A stretch of 64,000 bases of DNA from Ciceribacter sp. L1K22 (GCF_017599385.1 NZ_JAGFPK010000001.1:3293436-3357435), one strand, 5' to 3'. Counted from the stretch's first letter, positions 37,997 through 46,736 are shown. Numbers and translations: made by a program. The notes: a model not told the origin generated them from the sequence alone.

Positions 37997-38127
37997 GCTT
38001 TCGATCCGGTAACGGGGCGGGACGAGAGGCCAGCCTCTGGCAGGCGGGCGGCAAACCGATATGACCTGGACGTACCCCAGCTCTTCTTCGGTATCGTTCG
38101 CCAGATCCTTCTTCAAAGCGCATATAG

Positions 38128-38151
38128 GGGGGCCGCCAGATGACGGCCCCC
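38128..38151. terminator. Hairpin between convergent cluster genes
   Basis: GGGGGCCG and CGGCCCCC form an 8-bp stem followed by GCCTTTGTT on the plus strand. It lies between the stops of the convergent genes ending at 37996 and 38269 and fits a terminator for the plus-strand gene. A second TGGGGCCG / CGGCCCCA pair follows near 38230-38265 and may serve the minus-strand gene. Confidence 0.5.
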
Positions 38152-38268
38152 GCCTTTGTTGGGGCCGCCGTTGTCTCCAATGTCATCGGCCTCCTGGAAG
38201 CGCGCTGTTGCTCCGTCGCAGGGCCGATGGGGCCGACCGACGTTGTGGTCAGCCGGCCCCACCATCTC

Positions 38269-38574
38269 TCAGTCTTTGAACACCATGTCGGCCACGTCTT
38301 GTGGAACCTCCACCGGCTGATCGTCAATGAAGATCGGCTGGTTTGCCTCGCAGGCGAAGCGGACGAACGGCCTGCCTGCGATCGGGTCGAGGGCGAGTGA
38401 TCTGATGAGGTCCTCGGGAGATTGCGCGATCAGTTCATCAAGCGAGGCGCAGCCATTGTTGTAGGTCGTTGCGAAGTCGTCATATGCGCGAAAGCCCCAG
38501 CTCTCGTCGACAGTGTTGCCGCTGCTGTCGAGTGAGGTGAACCTGGTGCGCTCGATGAAGAGCCTGTTGGACAT
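38269..38574 (-). CDS. Small hypothetical protein, uncharacterised cluster
   Basis: A 101-residue protein without a recognised domain: an N-terminal strand pair (LFIERTRFTSLDSSG, ESWGFRAYDDFATTYNN), a helix (LDELIAQSPEDLIRSLALD) and an acidic end (VPQDVADMVFKD). ATG 38574 has AAAGGAA in good position; longer in-frame starts are unsupported. Such small acidic proteins are common on rhizobial plasmids, but I cannot give a function. Confidence 0.65.
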   Translation of the reverse strand: MSNRLFIERTRFTSLDSSGNTVDESWGFRAYDDFATTYNNGCASLDELIAQSPEDLIRSLALDPIAGRPFVRFACEANQPIFIDDQPVEVPQDVADMVFKD

Positions 38575-39134
38575 GTGCTGTTCCTTTCGTTCTGGCGGCC
38601 GGTCGGGAGAGCCGCGGGGATTGCCCGACCCTAAGAGACCGGCGCGCTGGACGGCTGGAACAGGACGTGACATTGGCGATGGTACGGCAGAGTTCTGTTG
38701 CGGCATGAAACGATCTCCATGGGCCAGGATTGGGTGGCGCTCTTTTTAAAATTGGACGTCGAAAATCCGGGGCGGTCAACAGCCGAGCAGGAAGAATCCG
38801 GACGATCGGGCTCTGTGGCCAAACATCCCGAGGATGCCTTTGGTCATGTATCGTCCTGCACTGCGGACTGCTGATAGCCGATCCATCGTGCCGACCAATA
38901 TGTATCCTGGATTGCATTCGAATTTGCTTGATTAAAATACGAAACAAAAAATTTGCCTTGTTGAATCTCTTGCGGAATTTGGAACGGGTCGGGCGGAATA
39001 GCAGCTGATTTTGGCGCTTTATCGTTAAAATACAGGTATTTAGAAATCCGGGTTGTAACGGTCTGCGCAAGATCCGTGTCATCATTGTCTCACGGTCGCC
39101 TGAATGACCGTCATCAACAGGGAGACGAACACTG
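38575..39134. other. 560-bp intergenic, probable divergent control region
   Basis: No supported gene. The right half (38900-39060) is clearly AT-rich (GATTAAAATACGAAACAAAAAATTTGCC region) in contrast to the GC-rich surroundings and lies before the plus-strand gene block starting at 39135, so it likely holds that block's promoter. I see no clear operator. Confidence 0.4.
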
Positions 39135-39740
39135 ATGACAAACCATATACTTCAGCAGGGCATTGGTACAACCGGTGCGGTAGAGGCTCAGGGGAAGGCG
39201 CGGGAACGGGAACTCCTGACGCTCCGTGCGCGGATCCGGGCTCTCGGGCGGCTCACGGCTGCGGACGTGTTCAAGCTCGGCGGCTGCCTCGTCGAGGCAA
39301 AAGCCATCCTGCCGGCTGCCTCCTTCGGCCCCTGGGTGAGATCGGCCTGCGGCTTCAGCACGTCGACCGCTCTCAGCTATGTGGCGGTTTACCAGCGGCT
39401 TGCTGCTTACCGGGATAGGCTCGAAGGGGTGAGGGTAACGCCTGCAGTTCTCTTCATTGTCGCCTATGCCGAAGAGCCGCTGATCGAGCAGGTCGTCGCC
39501 GGGCTCGAAGCGGGACAGGTGCTGACGGCATCGCAGACGCGTCGCATCACCGGTGTGACTGCCCGGCGCAAGGCCGACGTCGATACGGCCCCTTCGGCGG
39601 AAGAGCTGGAGCGCCGAAGGCTCGCCGAGGAACAGCTTGTGACGATGCTCAATCGTGCCTTTGGCGGCCTCTTTGGTTCTGGAGAGCGGCCGACAAAGGC
39701 GCCGGTCAAGCGTGCAGCGCGCCGGCGGGTCACGGGCTGA
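39135..39740 (+). CDS. DUF3102-like protein
   Basis: A 201-residue basic protein. Residues ~45-100 (VFKLGGCLVEAKAILPAASF, then GPWVRSACGFSTSTALSYVA and VYQRLAAYR) resemble the DUF3102 pattern seen in phage and plasmid proteins, where a helical domain with a helix-turn-helix-like core is followed by a variable tail. The C-terminus is strongly basic (APVKRAARRRV), suiting nucleic-acid contact. GGGAG lies about 14 bases before ATG 39135. It opens the plus-strand block that continues to the split protease, so a regulatory or DNA-binding role is plausible but unproven. Confidence 0.6.
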   Translation: MTNHILQQGIGTTGAVEAQGKARERELLTLRARIRALGRLTAADVFKLGGCLVEAKAILPAASFGPWVRSACGFSTSTALSYVAVYQRLAAYRDRLEGVRVTPAVLFIVAYAEEPLIEQVVAGLEAGQVLTASQTRRITGVTARRKADVDTAPSAEELERRRLAEEQLVTMLNRAFGGLFGSGERPTKAPVKRAARRRVTG

Positions 39741-40207
39741 CCGAATGCTGTTGCGGGCATTGCCAGCAGCTTGCGGCGGGGGTGAAGTCCAGGCTTCCTA
39801 ATCGCCGTTAACCATACCGGAGCTCTCTTTGTTCCGGATGTGTTCTTATCGCTTGCCGGACTGATTTGTCCGGGCTATGTCGACAAGTGACTGCGGAAAG
39901 AGAAGCATCTGCAGCCACTTAGCGGCCTCCATCGGTGCTACCAACACCGAAGGAGGCCTGACCCGCAACCTTGTTCAAGAAGGACTTGGGCTATGTCGAG
40001 CCTTAACCGCTTCGCTTCCCGCGTGGAAGCATCTTCTCGTCATCCTCCCGCCGAAACCTCGCCTTGGCTTGCGGCATCGCCTCCGGGCGATTGACCGGCC
40101 GGTCCTCATCACGATCCAGCCCGTCATCCACATCGCCTGGCAACTGCCCGGACCCCTGGTCCCGCGGCGATTGCGCTGACGGCTGGCCTTTCGACAGGAG
40201 CAATAAC
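39741..40207. other. Intergenic with a possible 33-codon ORF
   Basis: A 467-bp gap without a firm gene. One short frame (39993-40094, starting MSSLNRFASRVEASSRHPPA) has AAGGA about nine bases before its ATG and might be a leader or small protein; nothing else supports it. The gap may carry a promoter for the nuclease-protease block. Confidence 0.25.
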
Positions 40208-41104
40208 ATGACCATCACGACCGATGGCGGCGTGAGCATGCCCGCCTACACCCATACCGCTGAGCTTGCGGTCCTTCTGCCGGCCCTCGAATGGCTTGTC
40301 GGCGACATCGTCTCGGGAGCGCTCTCCCGAGACATCTTCGGGCGGGCTCTCGACGGCGGGATGGCGCAGCTGAGCACGGTACTGCGTGCCGTGCCGGCCG
40401 CCGAAGGCAAGCTTCTGGAGCGCGGCATCGCGCTCATCGCCGGATGCAATCCGGATCTGGTCGTCCTGACCCAGAACCTTCGCCTGCCCGTTACGAAGGC
40501 TGCAAGCGAGCTCGTCGAGATGAACGATCCCGGGCTTTACCGGTCACTCAGCCTCGACGTCGACAGCGGCGGGCGAAAAACATATACGCCCGACCTGCTG
40601 ATCCTCAACCGGAAGACCGAGGTCGCGCACCTCGTCGACGTCAAGCGTAGCCTTGGCTCCTATGAGCTGTCGCGCATCGCCGATCTCAAGAACAGGATGC
40701 TGGCGGCCGCGCTCGTCGTTCCCGACCTGCTTTACAAGGAGCATCGTCGCCTGCGTGTCGGAGAGGTCCGGGTGGTCATTTTGAATGCCGAGAACCAGCG
40801 GGCCGACATCGAGGGTGGCGTCTGGCCGCTTTCGCATCTCGACCATCTTCTGGAGGTGGCGGGTGCGGCGAAGGTCATGGCGGAAATCCGTGGGCTCTTC
40901 GAACGCGAGGTCGAGTCGAACTGGTCGTCGGCGGTCGCGCGCTGGCGGGCCGAGCCGCAATCGGCGGATGATCGGGGCGGGATCGCGAAGGCCACATCGA
41001 TCAATCGCACCGACACAGTCTGCCCGCGACCGGCTGCGGACAAGGGCGTGCAATCTCCTGTTCCGATCGGGTTTGCGCGTCCTCCACGGACAGCCTCTGC
41101 CTGA
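40208..41104 (+). CDS. Predicted PD-(D/E)XK nuclease-fold protein
   Basis: A 298-residue protein. Residues 125-150 read TYTPDLLILNRK, then AHLVDVKRSLGSY, a PD-x14-D-x-K layout (Asp129, Asp144, Lys146) with the hydrophobic strands expected of the PD-(D/E)XK nuclease core; a following helix (LSRIADLKNRMLAAALVV) fits the fold. The N-terminal part is helical and the last ~70 residues look disordered. ATG 40208 follows AGGAG at about ten bases; the frame extends upstream without support. It leads a block with a small protein, an AAA+ ATPase and an M41 protease. Nuclease function is inferred from the motif only. Confidence 0.55.
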   Translation: MTITTDGGVSMPAYTHTAELAVLLPALEWLVGDIVSGALSRDIFGRALDGGMAQLSTVLRAVPAAEGKLLERGIALIAGCNPDLVVLTQNLRLPVTKAASELVEMNDPGLYRSLSLDVDSGGRKTYTPDLLILNRKTEVAHLVDVKRSLGSYELSRIADLKNRMLAAALVVPDLLYKEHRRLRVGEVRVVILNAENQRADIEGGVWPLSHLDHLLEVAGAAKVMAEIRGLFEREVESNWSSAVARWRAEPQSADDRGGIAKATSINRTDTVCPRPAADKGVQSPVPIGFARPPRTASA

Positions 41105-41181
41105 TCTGGACCTGCTCCCTCTTCCGTTCCAATCCGTTTGACGCTGACCGGTCCCGGTCCGGCGATAAGGAGACGTCTGCG

Positions 41182-41538
41182 ATGACGACGCAACCGAATT
41201 CCAACATTCTGTTCTTCCCGCTTGGCGGGCGCATGCCGGAGCCGGACCGGCCGTCTCCTGACCCCGTCGGCAATCGGCACTTCGCCGATCCTGACGAGGC
41301 AACAGGTGTCCCGAGTGCTGCGGCATGTGACGACCATGCGATCCATGCCGCGACGGTCATGCGGGCATCGATTGCCCATGCGCGCCGCAAGGGGGTTCGT
41401 CTCGAGAGCCTTCCGCCGCAACTTCGGACATGGCTCCTCGACCTGTGCGCGGCCGGAGACCCGACATGCAGGATGATCCTGGACTGGCTCAATGGCAACA
41501 AGCACTACGACAATGAGCATCCCCCGGAGGATCTGTGA
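41182..41538 (+). CDS. Small hypothetical protein before the AAA+ gene
   Basis: A 118-residue protein I do not recognise. The first half is proline-rich and probably disordered (FFPLGGRMPEPDRPSPDP); the second half is helical (HAATVMRASIAHARRKGVRL, then LRTWLLDLCAAGDPTCRMIL). AAGGAG precedes ATG 41182. Its stop overlaps the AAA+ start (TGATG), so the two are translationally coupled, which points to a partner or adaptor of the ATPase. Confidence 0.65.
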   Translation: MTTQPNSNILFFPLGGRMPEPDRPSPDPVGNRHFADPDEATGVPSAAACDDHAIHAATVMRASIAHARRKGVRLESLPPQLRTWLLDLCAAGDPTCRMILDWLNGNKHYDNEHPPEDL

Positions 41539-43559
41539 TGGAGGCGTTGAACGATCGGATCACACGCTATCTCATGAAGCGCCTTCGTCGTCACGCCGTG
41601 ATGACGGTCTACGAACGCGCGGCGGGCGCCGGATTGCTGGATACGCAATTGGCGGGGCACGTGGTGGGACAAGTGACGGGCGACGAACAGCACGGGCGGG
41701 TCTGGCGCGTCGGGGAACGGGCCCGCCACGAGCTCACCGGTGTGCCGGTGCTCGATCGCGCCATCGTCGAGCGTATCATGCGCAAGGGTCGGGCGTCGCT
41801 CGTCACCAGGGCAGGCCATCATGGATCGGAACGCTTCAGGGACGTCGAGGCCAAAGACCGTTTTGACTTTGATCTCCCGACGGAACCGGTCCCGGCCGCG
41901 CGGCATAAGGCGAGAGGCAAAAACGCTCGTGATCCGGATACGGCCGGAGGGGCAAATCCCACGCCGGATATCGGGTTTGCATACATCGCCGGGCTTTTGC
42001 GTGACGAGCTTCCTCCACCAAACCCGGTTCATGTGGCTGTTTGCCTTCTCGTTTCCCGTGCTGTCGCGGCCAGCGCTTCCACATCAGCTGCGTGGAGGGC
42101 GGCACTGGCCATGCCGGCGCCATTCGTGCTGCTGAAAGCGCCGGTCAAGCGCTTCGAAATCTGTCTTGCCATGATGTTGGAGGACGGCTTGATCGTGCCG
42201 TTCCGGACAGCCCTGGAAGACGTCTTGTACGGCAATCCGCTGTCAGGCCGCTATCGGCAACACACTGTCCCTGGCGAGCGCAGGCTCAAAACCTTGTCGG
42301 GGCGCGCCGTCACCCCCGAAAACGAAAAGTTACTGCGCCGCAAACTGCGTCATGCCCTGACGAACGAGCCGGCTCCCGTCCTTCTGATCGATGAGACTGT
42401 CCCTGCACTCACGCCGGTCGTCACGGAAACCGCGGATCATGTCTTCGAATGCGAAGGGCTCGACTGCGCCATGATTGCCGAGCTCTTGCATCTTTGCGTC
42501 GGCGTCGCGCCGAAGGACAGCCTTCGCCTGATGGACGATATGGCCTTCGATCCGGAAGGGTTGTCGCTCGACGACATCGCGCTTGCGGTTCGTCCGGGAC
42601 GAAGCGCGCGCGATACATTGTCGGTTCTGGCGATGCTTGCGGAGCAATCGGCCCTGAATGAGGGAAACGAGGACGAGCAAACGGTGAGCCGGGACAACAG
42701 CCACCGGAAAAGCGGGTCGACGGGTGGCGGCGAAAAGGCAAAGGCGCCTCCCGAGACTGGCGATCTCGAGCTCATCCAGCCTGTCCCGGAGGCCGGTGGT
42801 CAGGATATGAAAGCCGCTACACAAACTGCTCGATCGACCGATCGCATTTTGCGTGTCGAGACACTGTGCGGCTACGGCGCTGCCCGTGAATGGGCTCTCG
42901 ACCTCAAGGCCGACCTCTCTCTCTGGAGAACCGGCGACCTCGGCTGGGACCAGATGAGCACGCGGCTCCTGTTGTCGGGCCCCCCCGGGACCGGCAAGAC
43001 GACGTTTGCCCGTGCGCTTTGCAACACCTTAGAGGTTCCGCTGTTGGTCACCTCGGTCGCGCACTGGCTGGAGCCCGGCTATCTTGGCGATGTGCTGAAG
43101 CGGATGTCGGCGGTCTTTACCGTCGCCGAGAAGAACGCGCCGGCAATCCTGTTCATCGACGAGATCGACAATATCGGCCGACGGCAGACGGAAGGCACCC
43201 GAAGCTACGACGACTACTGGACGTCGATGATCAATCGCCTGCTCGAGCTCCTGGATGGGACCGCGAAATCGCAAGGGGTTATCGTGGTCGGAGCGACAAA
43301 CCTGGCGGACAGGATCGATCCCGCCCTTCTTCGCTCGGGGCGGCTCGAAACCCATGTGCGCATCCCTTTACCCGATCTCGAGACCCTGACCGGCATCTTC
43401 GCCCATCACCTCGGAGCCGATCTTGAGGCCGTGCTCGCTTCGGCGCCTGCTGCGGCCGGCAAGTCGCGACTTCGCCCGCCGCCCGCCCGAAACGGCAGGC
43501 CCCTTCGCCGCAAGTCACCCGTTGCACCGGATACCGACCAAGGACCTCGTCATGACTGA
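41538..43559 (+). CDS. FtsH-like AAA+ ATPase lacking membrane anchor and lid
   Basis: A 673-residue protein with a single AAA+ domain in its last ~200 residues: Walker A GPPGTGKTT (about 481-489), Walker B AILFIDEIDN (about 537-545), sensor-1 GATN and arginine-finger region DPALLRSGRLE. The first ~400 residues are unfamiliar, mostly helical, with a low-complexity linker (about 370-425) and no membrane span, unlike true FtsH. The AAA lid is missing: after HLGADLEAVL the frame runs into a Pro/Arg-rich tail and stops, while the lid (LGRTGADIE) begins in the next gene in another frame. GGAGG lies seven bases before ATG 41538. Probably the unfoldase half of a two-part protease, or one side of an old frameshift. 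Confidence 0.75.
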   Translation: MEALNDRITRYLMKRLRRHAVMTVYERAAGAGLLDTQLAGHVVGQVTGDEQHGRVWRVGERARHELTGVPVLDRAIVERIMRKGRASLVTRAGHHGSERFRDVEAKDRFDFDLPTEPVPAARHKARGKNARDPDTAGGANPTPDIGFAYIAGLLRDELPPPNPVHVAVCLLVSRAVAASASTSAAWRAALAMPAPFVLLKAPVKRFEICLAMMLEDGLIVPFRTALEDVLYGNPLSGRYRQHTVPGERRLKTLSGRAVTPENEKLLRRKLRHALTNEPAPVLLIDETVPALTPVVTETADHVFECEGLDCAMIAELLHLCVGVAPKDSLRLMDDMAFDPEGLSLDDIALAVRPGRSARDTLSVLAMLAEQSALNEGNEDEQTVSRDNSHRKSGSTGGGEKAKAPPETGDLELIQPVPEAGGQDMKAATQTARSTDRILRVETLCGYGAAREWALDLKADLSLWRTGDLGWDQMSTRLLLSGPPGTGKTTFARALCNTLEVPLLVTSVAHWLEPGYLGDVLKRMSAVFTVAEKNAPAILFIDEIDNIGRRQTEGTRSYDDYWTSMINRLLELLDGTAKSQGVIVVGATNLADRIDPALLRSGRLETHVRIPLPDLETLTGIFAHHLGADLEAVLASAPAAAGKSRLRPPPARNGRPLRRKSPVAPDTDQGPRHD

Positions 43560-44286
43560 CCAATCCTCTTCTCTTGCTCCAGAAAGCCTTCGGCCCCTTG
43601 CAATGCTGGCGCTTGGGCGGACCGGTGCGGACATCGAGCGCCTTGTTCGCGATGTCCGCCGCACGCTGCGGCGTGAACGGCGCACCATGGTTTGGGCCGA
43701 TCTGGAGGCGGCACTGCGATCCGGCCACACGAAAATGTCCGACGACCTTCGTTGGCGGGCGAGTGTCCATGAGGCGGGTCATGCTCTCGTCTATGCGCTG
43801 ACAGGCATTGCCGAGATCAAAATGGCAAGCGTCGGGCTCCACGGTGTCGGCGTCGTTGCAACCGTGGCGAACGATCGTCTGCCCGAAACAGAAACCTGGT
43901 TGATGAACTCGATGGCGGCGTTGCTTGCGGGCCGGGCAGCCGAACTCGTGGTCCTCGGAGACGCCCTTGCAGGGGCCGGCGGTGCGGCAGAGAGCGATCT
44001 GGCGCGCGCAACGGACATGGCCCTTGCGGCAGAAACGGCGCTCGGCTTCTCCCGCCATCGTCCCTTGCTTTACCGGCCGTCCGGCATGGCGGCAAACATG
44101 CTTGGGCTCGACCAGCAGCTCGCAGGACGTGTGAACGACCGGCTTGAGGCTGCCGAGAAGATCGCACGCCAGCTGATCGAGGATCACCGCGACGTTCATA
44201 ACGAGATCGCCGAAAAGCTCCGGTCGGTCGGCATCCTCTCGGGTGACGAGCTGGGGGAGATGATCGCCAATATCCGTCAGCGCTGA
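43552..44286 (+). CDS. M41 zinc peptidase with AAA lid, FtsH C-terminal half
   Basis: A 244-residue protein. Residues 8-55 match the helical AAA lid of FtsH (LALGRTGADIERLVRDVRRT), and the rest is an M41 metallopeptidase: HEAGH at 73-77 gives two zinc ligands and the catalytic Glu, and ESDLARATDMA supplies the third, Asp. All catalytic residues are present. Its ATG lies inside the end of the AAA+ gene (ATGACTGA overlap) with AAGGA seven bases upstream, so coupled translation is possible. The same frame is open and GC3-rich back to about 43423, which hints that both halves were once one protein. Confidence 0.8.
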   Translation: MTDQSSSLAPESLRPLAMLALGRTGADIERLVRDVRRTLRRERRTMVWADLEAALRSGHTKMSDDLRWRASVHEAGHALVYALTGIAEIKMASVGLHGVGVVATVANDRLPETETWLMNSMAALLAGRAAELVVLGDALAGAGGAAESDLARATDMALAAETALGFSRHRPLLYRPSGMAANMLGLDQQLAGRVNDRLEAAEKIARQLIEDHRDVHNEIAEKLRSVGILSGDELGEMIANIRQR

Positions 44287-44484
44287 GCCAATGCCTTGCC
44301 GGCAGTCTGGCCAAATGTGCGCGCACGGCAATAAGCCGTGTCCGCACCTGCGCAGGCATCGAGACACTGTGGCGACGGATCGGTACAGGTTGCGGGCGAT
44401 TTAAGGCACATCAGCTCAATTTACCCTCGCGCGATTCCATGTACCGGATCTGCGTTGCTTGACCGCAAAACGGCGATTCATCGG

Positions 44485-44549
44485 CAAACGCTGTTTGCAG
44501 GAAACGCCGTTTGCGTGTCAGGAACCTGCCGTCGTGCAAACGGCGTTTG
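44485..44549. promoter_or_regulatory. Three palindromic boxes, CAAACG-N-CGTTTG type
   Basis: CAAACGCTGTTTG (44485-44497), GAAACGCCGTTTG (44501-44513) and CAAACGGCGTTTG (44537-44549) are closely related 13-bp palindromes; the last is perfect. A degenerate fourth half-site (CAAAACGGCG) lies at 44465. They end 53 bp before the next start codon, so they look like operators for that gene, with an unknown binding protein. Confidence 0.6.
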
Positions 44550-44601
44550 TCGCTTGCATCGCCGGTGGCGACCATGGGCTTCCGCAACAGGAGGCAAACA
44601 C

Positions 44602-44943
44602 ATGGTCCGCAAATCGAAGAAGCAGAGAAATGCCGAGCAGCGCATTCGCCAGCAAAAGAACAGGGATATGGCACGCGAGTGCAAGAGGCCGACACGCGAC
44701 GACATTGCCCGGACACTACTATGGCAGATGATCGTAACCGCGGAGGGACGAGCAAATCGCGAGGCATTCCTGGCCAAATTGCGTGACGAGGTCGTAGTCC
44801 AGCTTGTTCGCCAGGGCTTTGACCGGAAAGAGAGCAAGGCCGTGTTCGAGGCGATCGCAAGCAAATACCGCGCAGATCAGCCGCCGTTCCGTATCAAGCG
44901 GCATCTCCACAACACAGTTCCTGCCAACACCGTCAACCAGTAA
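44602..44943 (+). CDS. Small basic hypothetical protein
   Basis: A 113-residue protein with a highly basic N-terminus (VRKSKKQRNAEQRIRQQKNR) and a helical remainder (RDDIARTLLWQMIVTAEGRA, later FDRKESKAVFEAIASKYRAD). No family recognised; the charge suggests nucleic-acid binding. ATG 44602 follows AGGAGG at about seven bases; an upstream in-frame ATG at 44338 would span the palindromes and is rejected. The three boxes just upstream may be its own operators. Confidence 0.68.
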   Translation: MVRKSKKQRNAEQRIRQQKNRDMARECKRPTRDDIARTLLWQMIVTAEGRANREAFLAKLRDEVVVQLVRQGFDRKESKAVFEAIASKYRADQPPFRIKRHLHNTVPANTVNQ

Positions 44944-45119
44944 ACCTGGTCAAACATAGAGATGATCACGTCAACGCTCACACCGACCTAAACCGAAGTC
45001 AGCGCAAACGATGATCGCACATCACACCCGTATTCTCCCCATTACTTCATCAAACCACGTTTGCAAATCTGATGAAGGGGCACGATCGATGAATATGATG
45101 CTGAGCGGCATGCCCTTTC

Positions 45120-45296
45120 ATGAGCTTATTTTGTGACGGTGAAACCGAATCTTTAGTGGCTGGAATTTCGTGCGACGTCGTCCAATTGATCCCGGCAGCA
45201 CTCAAGAAAAGGAAGGGGGATCATACCCAGCCGGTTGTTCGAGACGCTAAATCCCACTTCCTGACAAGGCGTCGGGATAACTACTTCAAGCAGTGA
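45120..45296 (+). CDS. Possible 58-residue small protein
   Basis: A short frame starting MSLFCDGETES with a basic end (AALKKRKGD, FLTRRRDNYFKQ). It has no good ribosome site and no recognised family; GC3 is modest. It is the only plausible coding content in the gap 44944-45365, which otherwise shows nothing I recognise beyond one stray CGTTTGCAAA near 45056. The C-terminal charge pattern made it worth noting. Confidence 0.22.
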   Translation: MSLFCDGETESLVAGISCDVVQLIPAALKKRKGDHTQPVVRDAKSHFLTRRRDNYFKQ

Positions 45297-45365
45297 CGAC
45301 TAAAATAGGCTTACGCTTTTTCTATTGTCAGCTGGAGACCTCTCCAGGGTGGTCGACCTCGCGGA

Positions 45366-46736
45366 TTAAACCGAAGCGAGACGTCGCCAAGTTGCGGCAT
45401 ATTCAGTAAGGCCAGGGATCGTCTCCTCAACCAGATGGACAGAGTGTCTCGGGCGGCTTCCCGCAAGAACCGAAGCGCCTACTGAGGTGCCGGTCTGCGA
45501 CCCCGACACGCTAACGGGTCTTCCCGTTAGGCTGTGTAACGCCGCAAGGAAAATCGCGTTGGCTGCAAATGGTCCTTCAACGATAATCGGGCCTTGAGAA
45601 CGGATGATGTCGAGACAGGTCGTGGTCATCAGTGCCTGATAGAGACTCGCTGCAATGCGGATTTCCGCAGCGTCATCTGGCTTGAGGATCCATCGCCCCT
45701 CCATCGCCGGGAAGGGACCGCAGCCCTTGACGATGCTCGGCAGAAGCATGCTTCCTCGATCGATGACAGTTGCGAGCATCTGCCATTCGTCTTCCAACGG
45801 GCTCAATGGCAGCTCGTGGGTTATCATCTCCCATTCTCGCCCGCCCATGTAGCGGGACGAAGGCACCGGGTTTCCGAAAGCGTCGACGTTGACAAGCGTG
45901 TCCCTTGTGGAATCCAGGCCGTCCGGTCGTGCACCCGGCGCGAAGCACACAACCCAGGTGCCTGTAGACACGACTGTGCAGGGCAGGGCGCGATCCACAA
46001 GATACGGCAGTAAAGAGGCGTTGGAATCGTGAATTCCGCAATAGACAGGCACCGGCCTCGTAACTCCGATCTCACGCGCAAGGTTCGGGCGAATCTCGCC
46101 GAGAACGTCAAAGGCCGACCGAACCGGTGCCATTCTTTCGGCGAGATCAAGTTTCTCTACGAGAGGCGAGAACTGGTTTGAGTACGGCAGCCAGAGGTCG
46201 GTATGGCAGCCGAGAGACGTCCGTTCGTTCGCGGCAACACCTGTCAGACGGTAGGCCCAGTATTGCGGGTAGGTGAGGATCGTCTTCACCTTCGCGAATG
46301 CGTCGGGAAAGGCGGTCTTCTGGTAGTGCAACTGCGCCCCGATGTTCAGTCCGCCGGTGAGCAGCGGCGAGAACGTGTCGGAGAAAGCCGGCCTTAACTC
46401 TCGATAGACTACCGTTACAGTGTCGGGGTAGAGATATTCGTAGTCGAGGACCGGTAGCGCCAGTTTGCCGTCAGCGTCCAAGAGCGCCGCCGAGGCGCCA
46501 TGGGTGGTGATCGACAGAGCATCGAAACCGGTATTGGCGGCAAAGTCCTTCAGCGTCTTCAGAATGAATTGCCAGAGAGCCTCAATATCATAATGCGGAT
46601 AGGACGGGCCTGACAGCACCGCGTTCGCGGTCTTGCGGACCGCGAGTTCGACCCCGGTCACCGCATCGACCACAACCACCTTGGCATTGGTCTTGCCGAT
46701 ATCGATGACGGCAATGCGTTTGTGGGACTGGCTCAT
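45366..46736 (-). CDS. rhaK: L-rhamnulose kinase, FGGY family (RhaK)
   Basis: A 456-residue sugar kinase that phosphorylates L-rhamnulose at O1. The FGGY signs are the N-terminal phosphate loop [14 protein letters not shown] (about 9-22), [10 protein letters not shown] (about 85), [11 protein letters not shown] with the catalytic Asp (about 240) and the ATP-binding VSTGTWVV. In R. leguminosarum the same kinase is also needed for transport of rhamnose. ATG 46736 overlaps the rhaU stop (ATGA); a longer frame upstream lies inside rhaU. Last gene of rhaRSTPQUK. Confidence 0.92.
   Translation of the reverse strand: MSQSHKRIAVIDIGKTNAKVVVVDAVTGVELAVRKTANAVLSGPSYPHYDIEALWQFILKTLKDFAANTGFDALSITTHGASAALLDADGKLALPVLDYEYLYPDTVTVVYRELRPAFSDTFSPLLTGGLNIGAQLHYQKTAFPDAFAKVKTILTYPQYWAYRLTGVAANERTSLGCHTDLWLPYSNQFSPLVEKLDLAERMAPVRSAFDVLGEIRPNLAREIGVTRPVPVYCGIHDSNASLLPYLVDRALPCTVVSTGTWVVCFAPGARPDGLDSTRDTLVNVDAFGNPVPSSRYMGGREWEMITHELPLSPLEDEWQMLATVIDRGSMLLPSIVKGCGPFPAMEGRWILKPDDAAEIRIAASLYQALMTTTCLDIIRSQGPIIVEGPFAANAIFLAALHSLTGRPVSVSGSQTGTSVGASVLAGSRPRHSVHLVEETIPGLTEYAATWRRLASV

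Noticed and set aside
41505-42032. Minus-strand frames opposite the AAA+ gene
   Set aside because: They lack motifs and ribosome sites, and the plus-strand frame is coupled to its neighbours.
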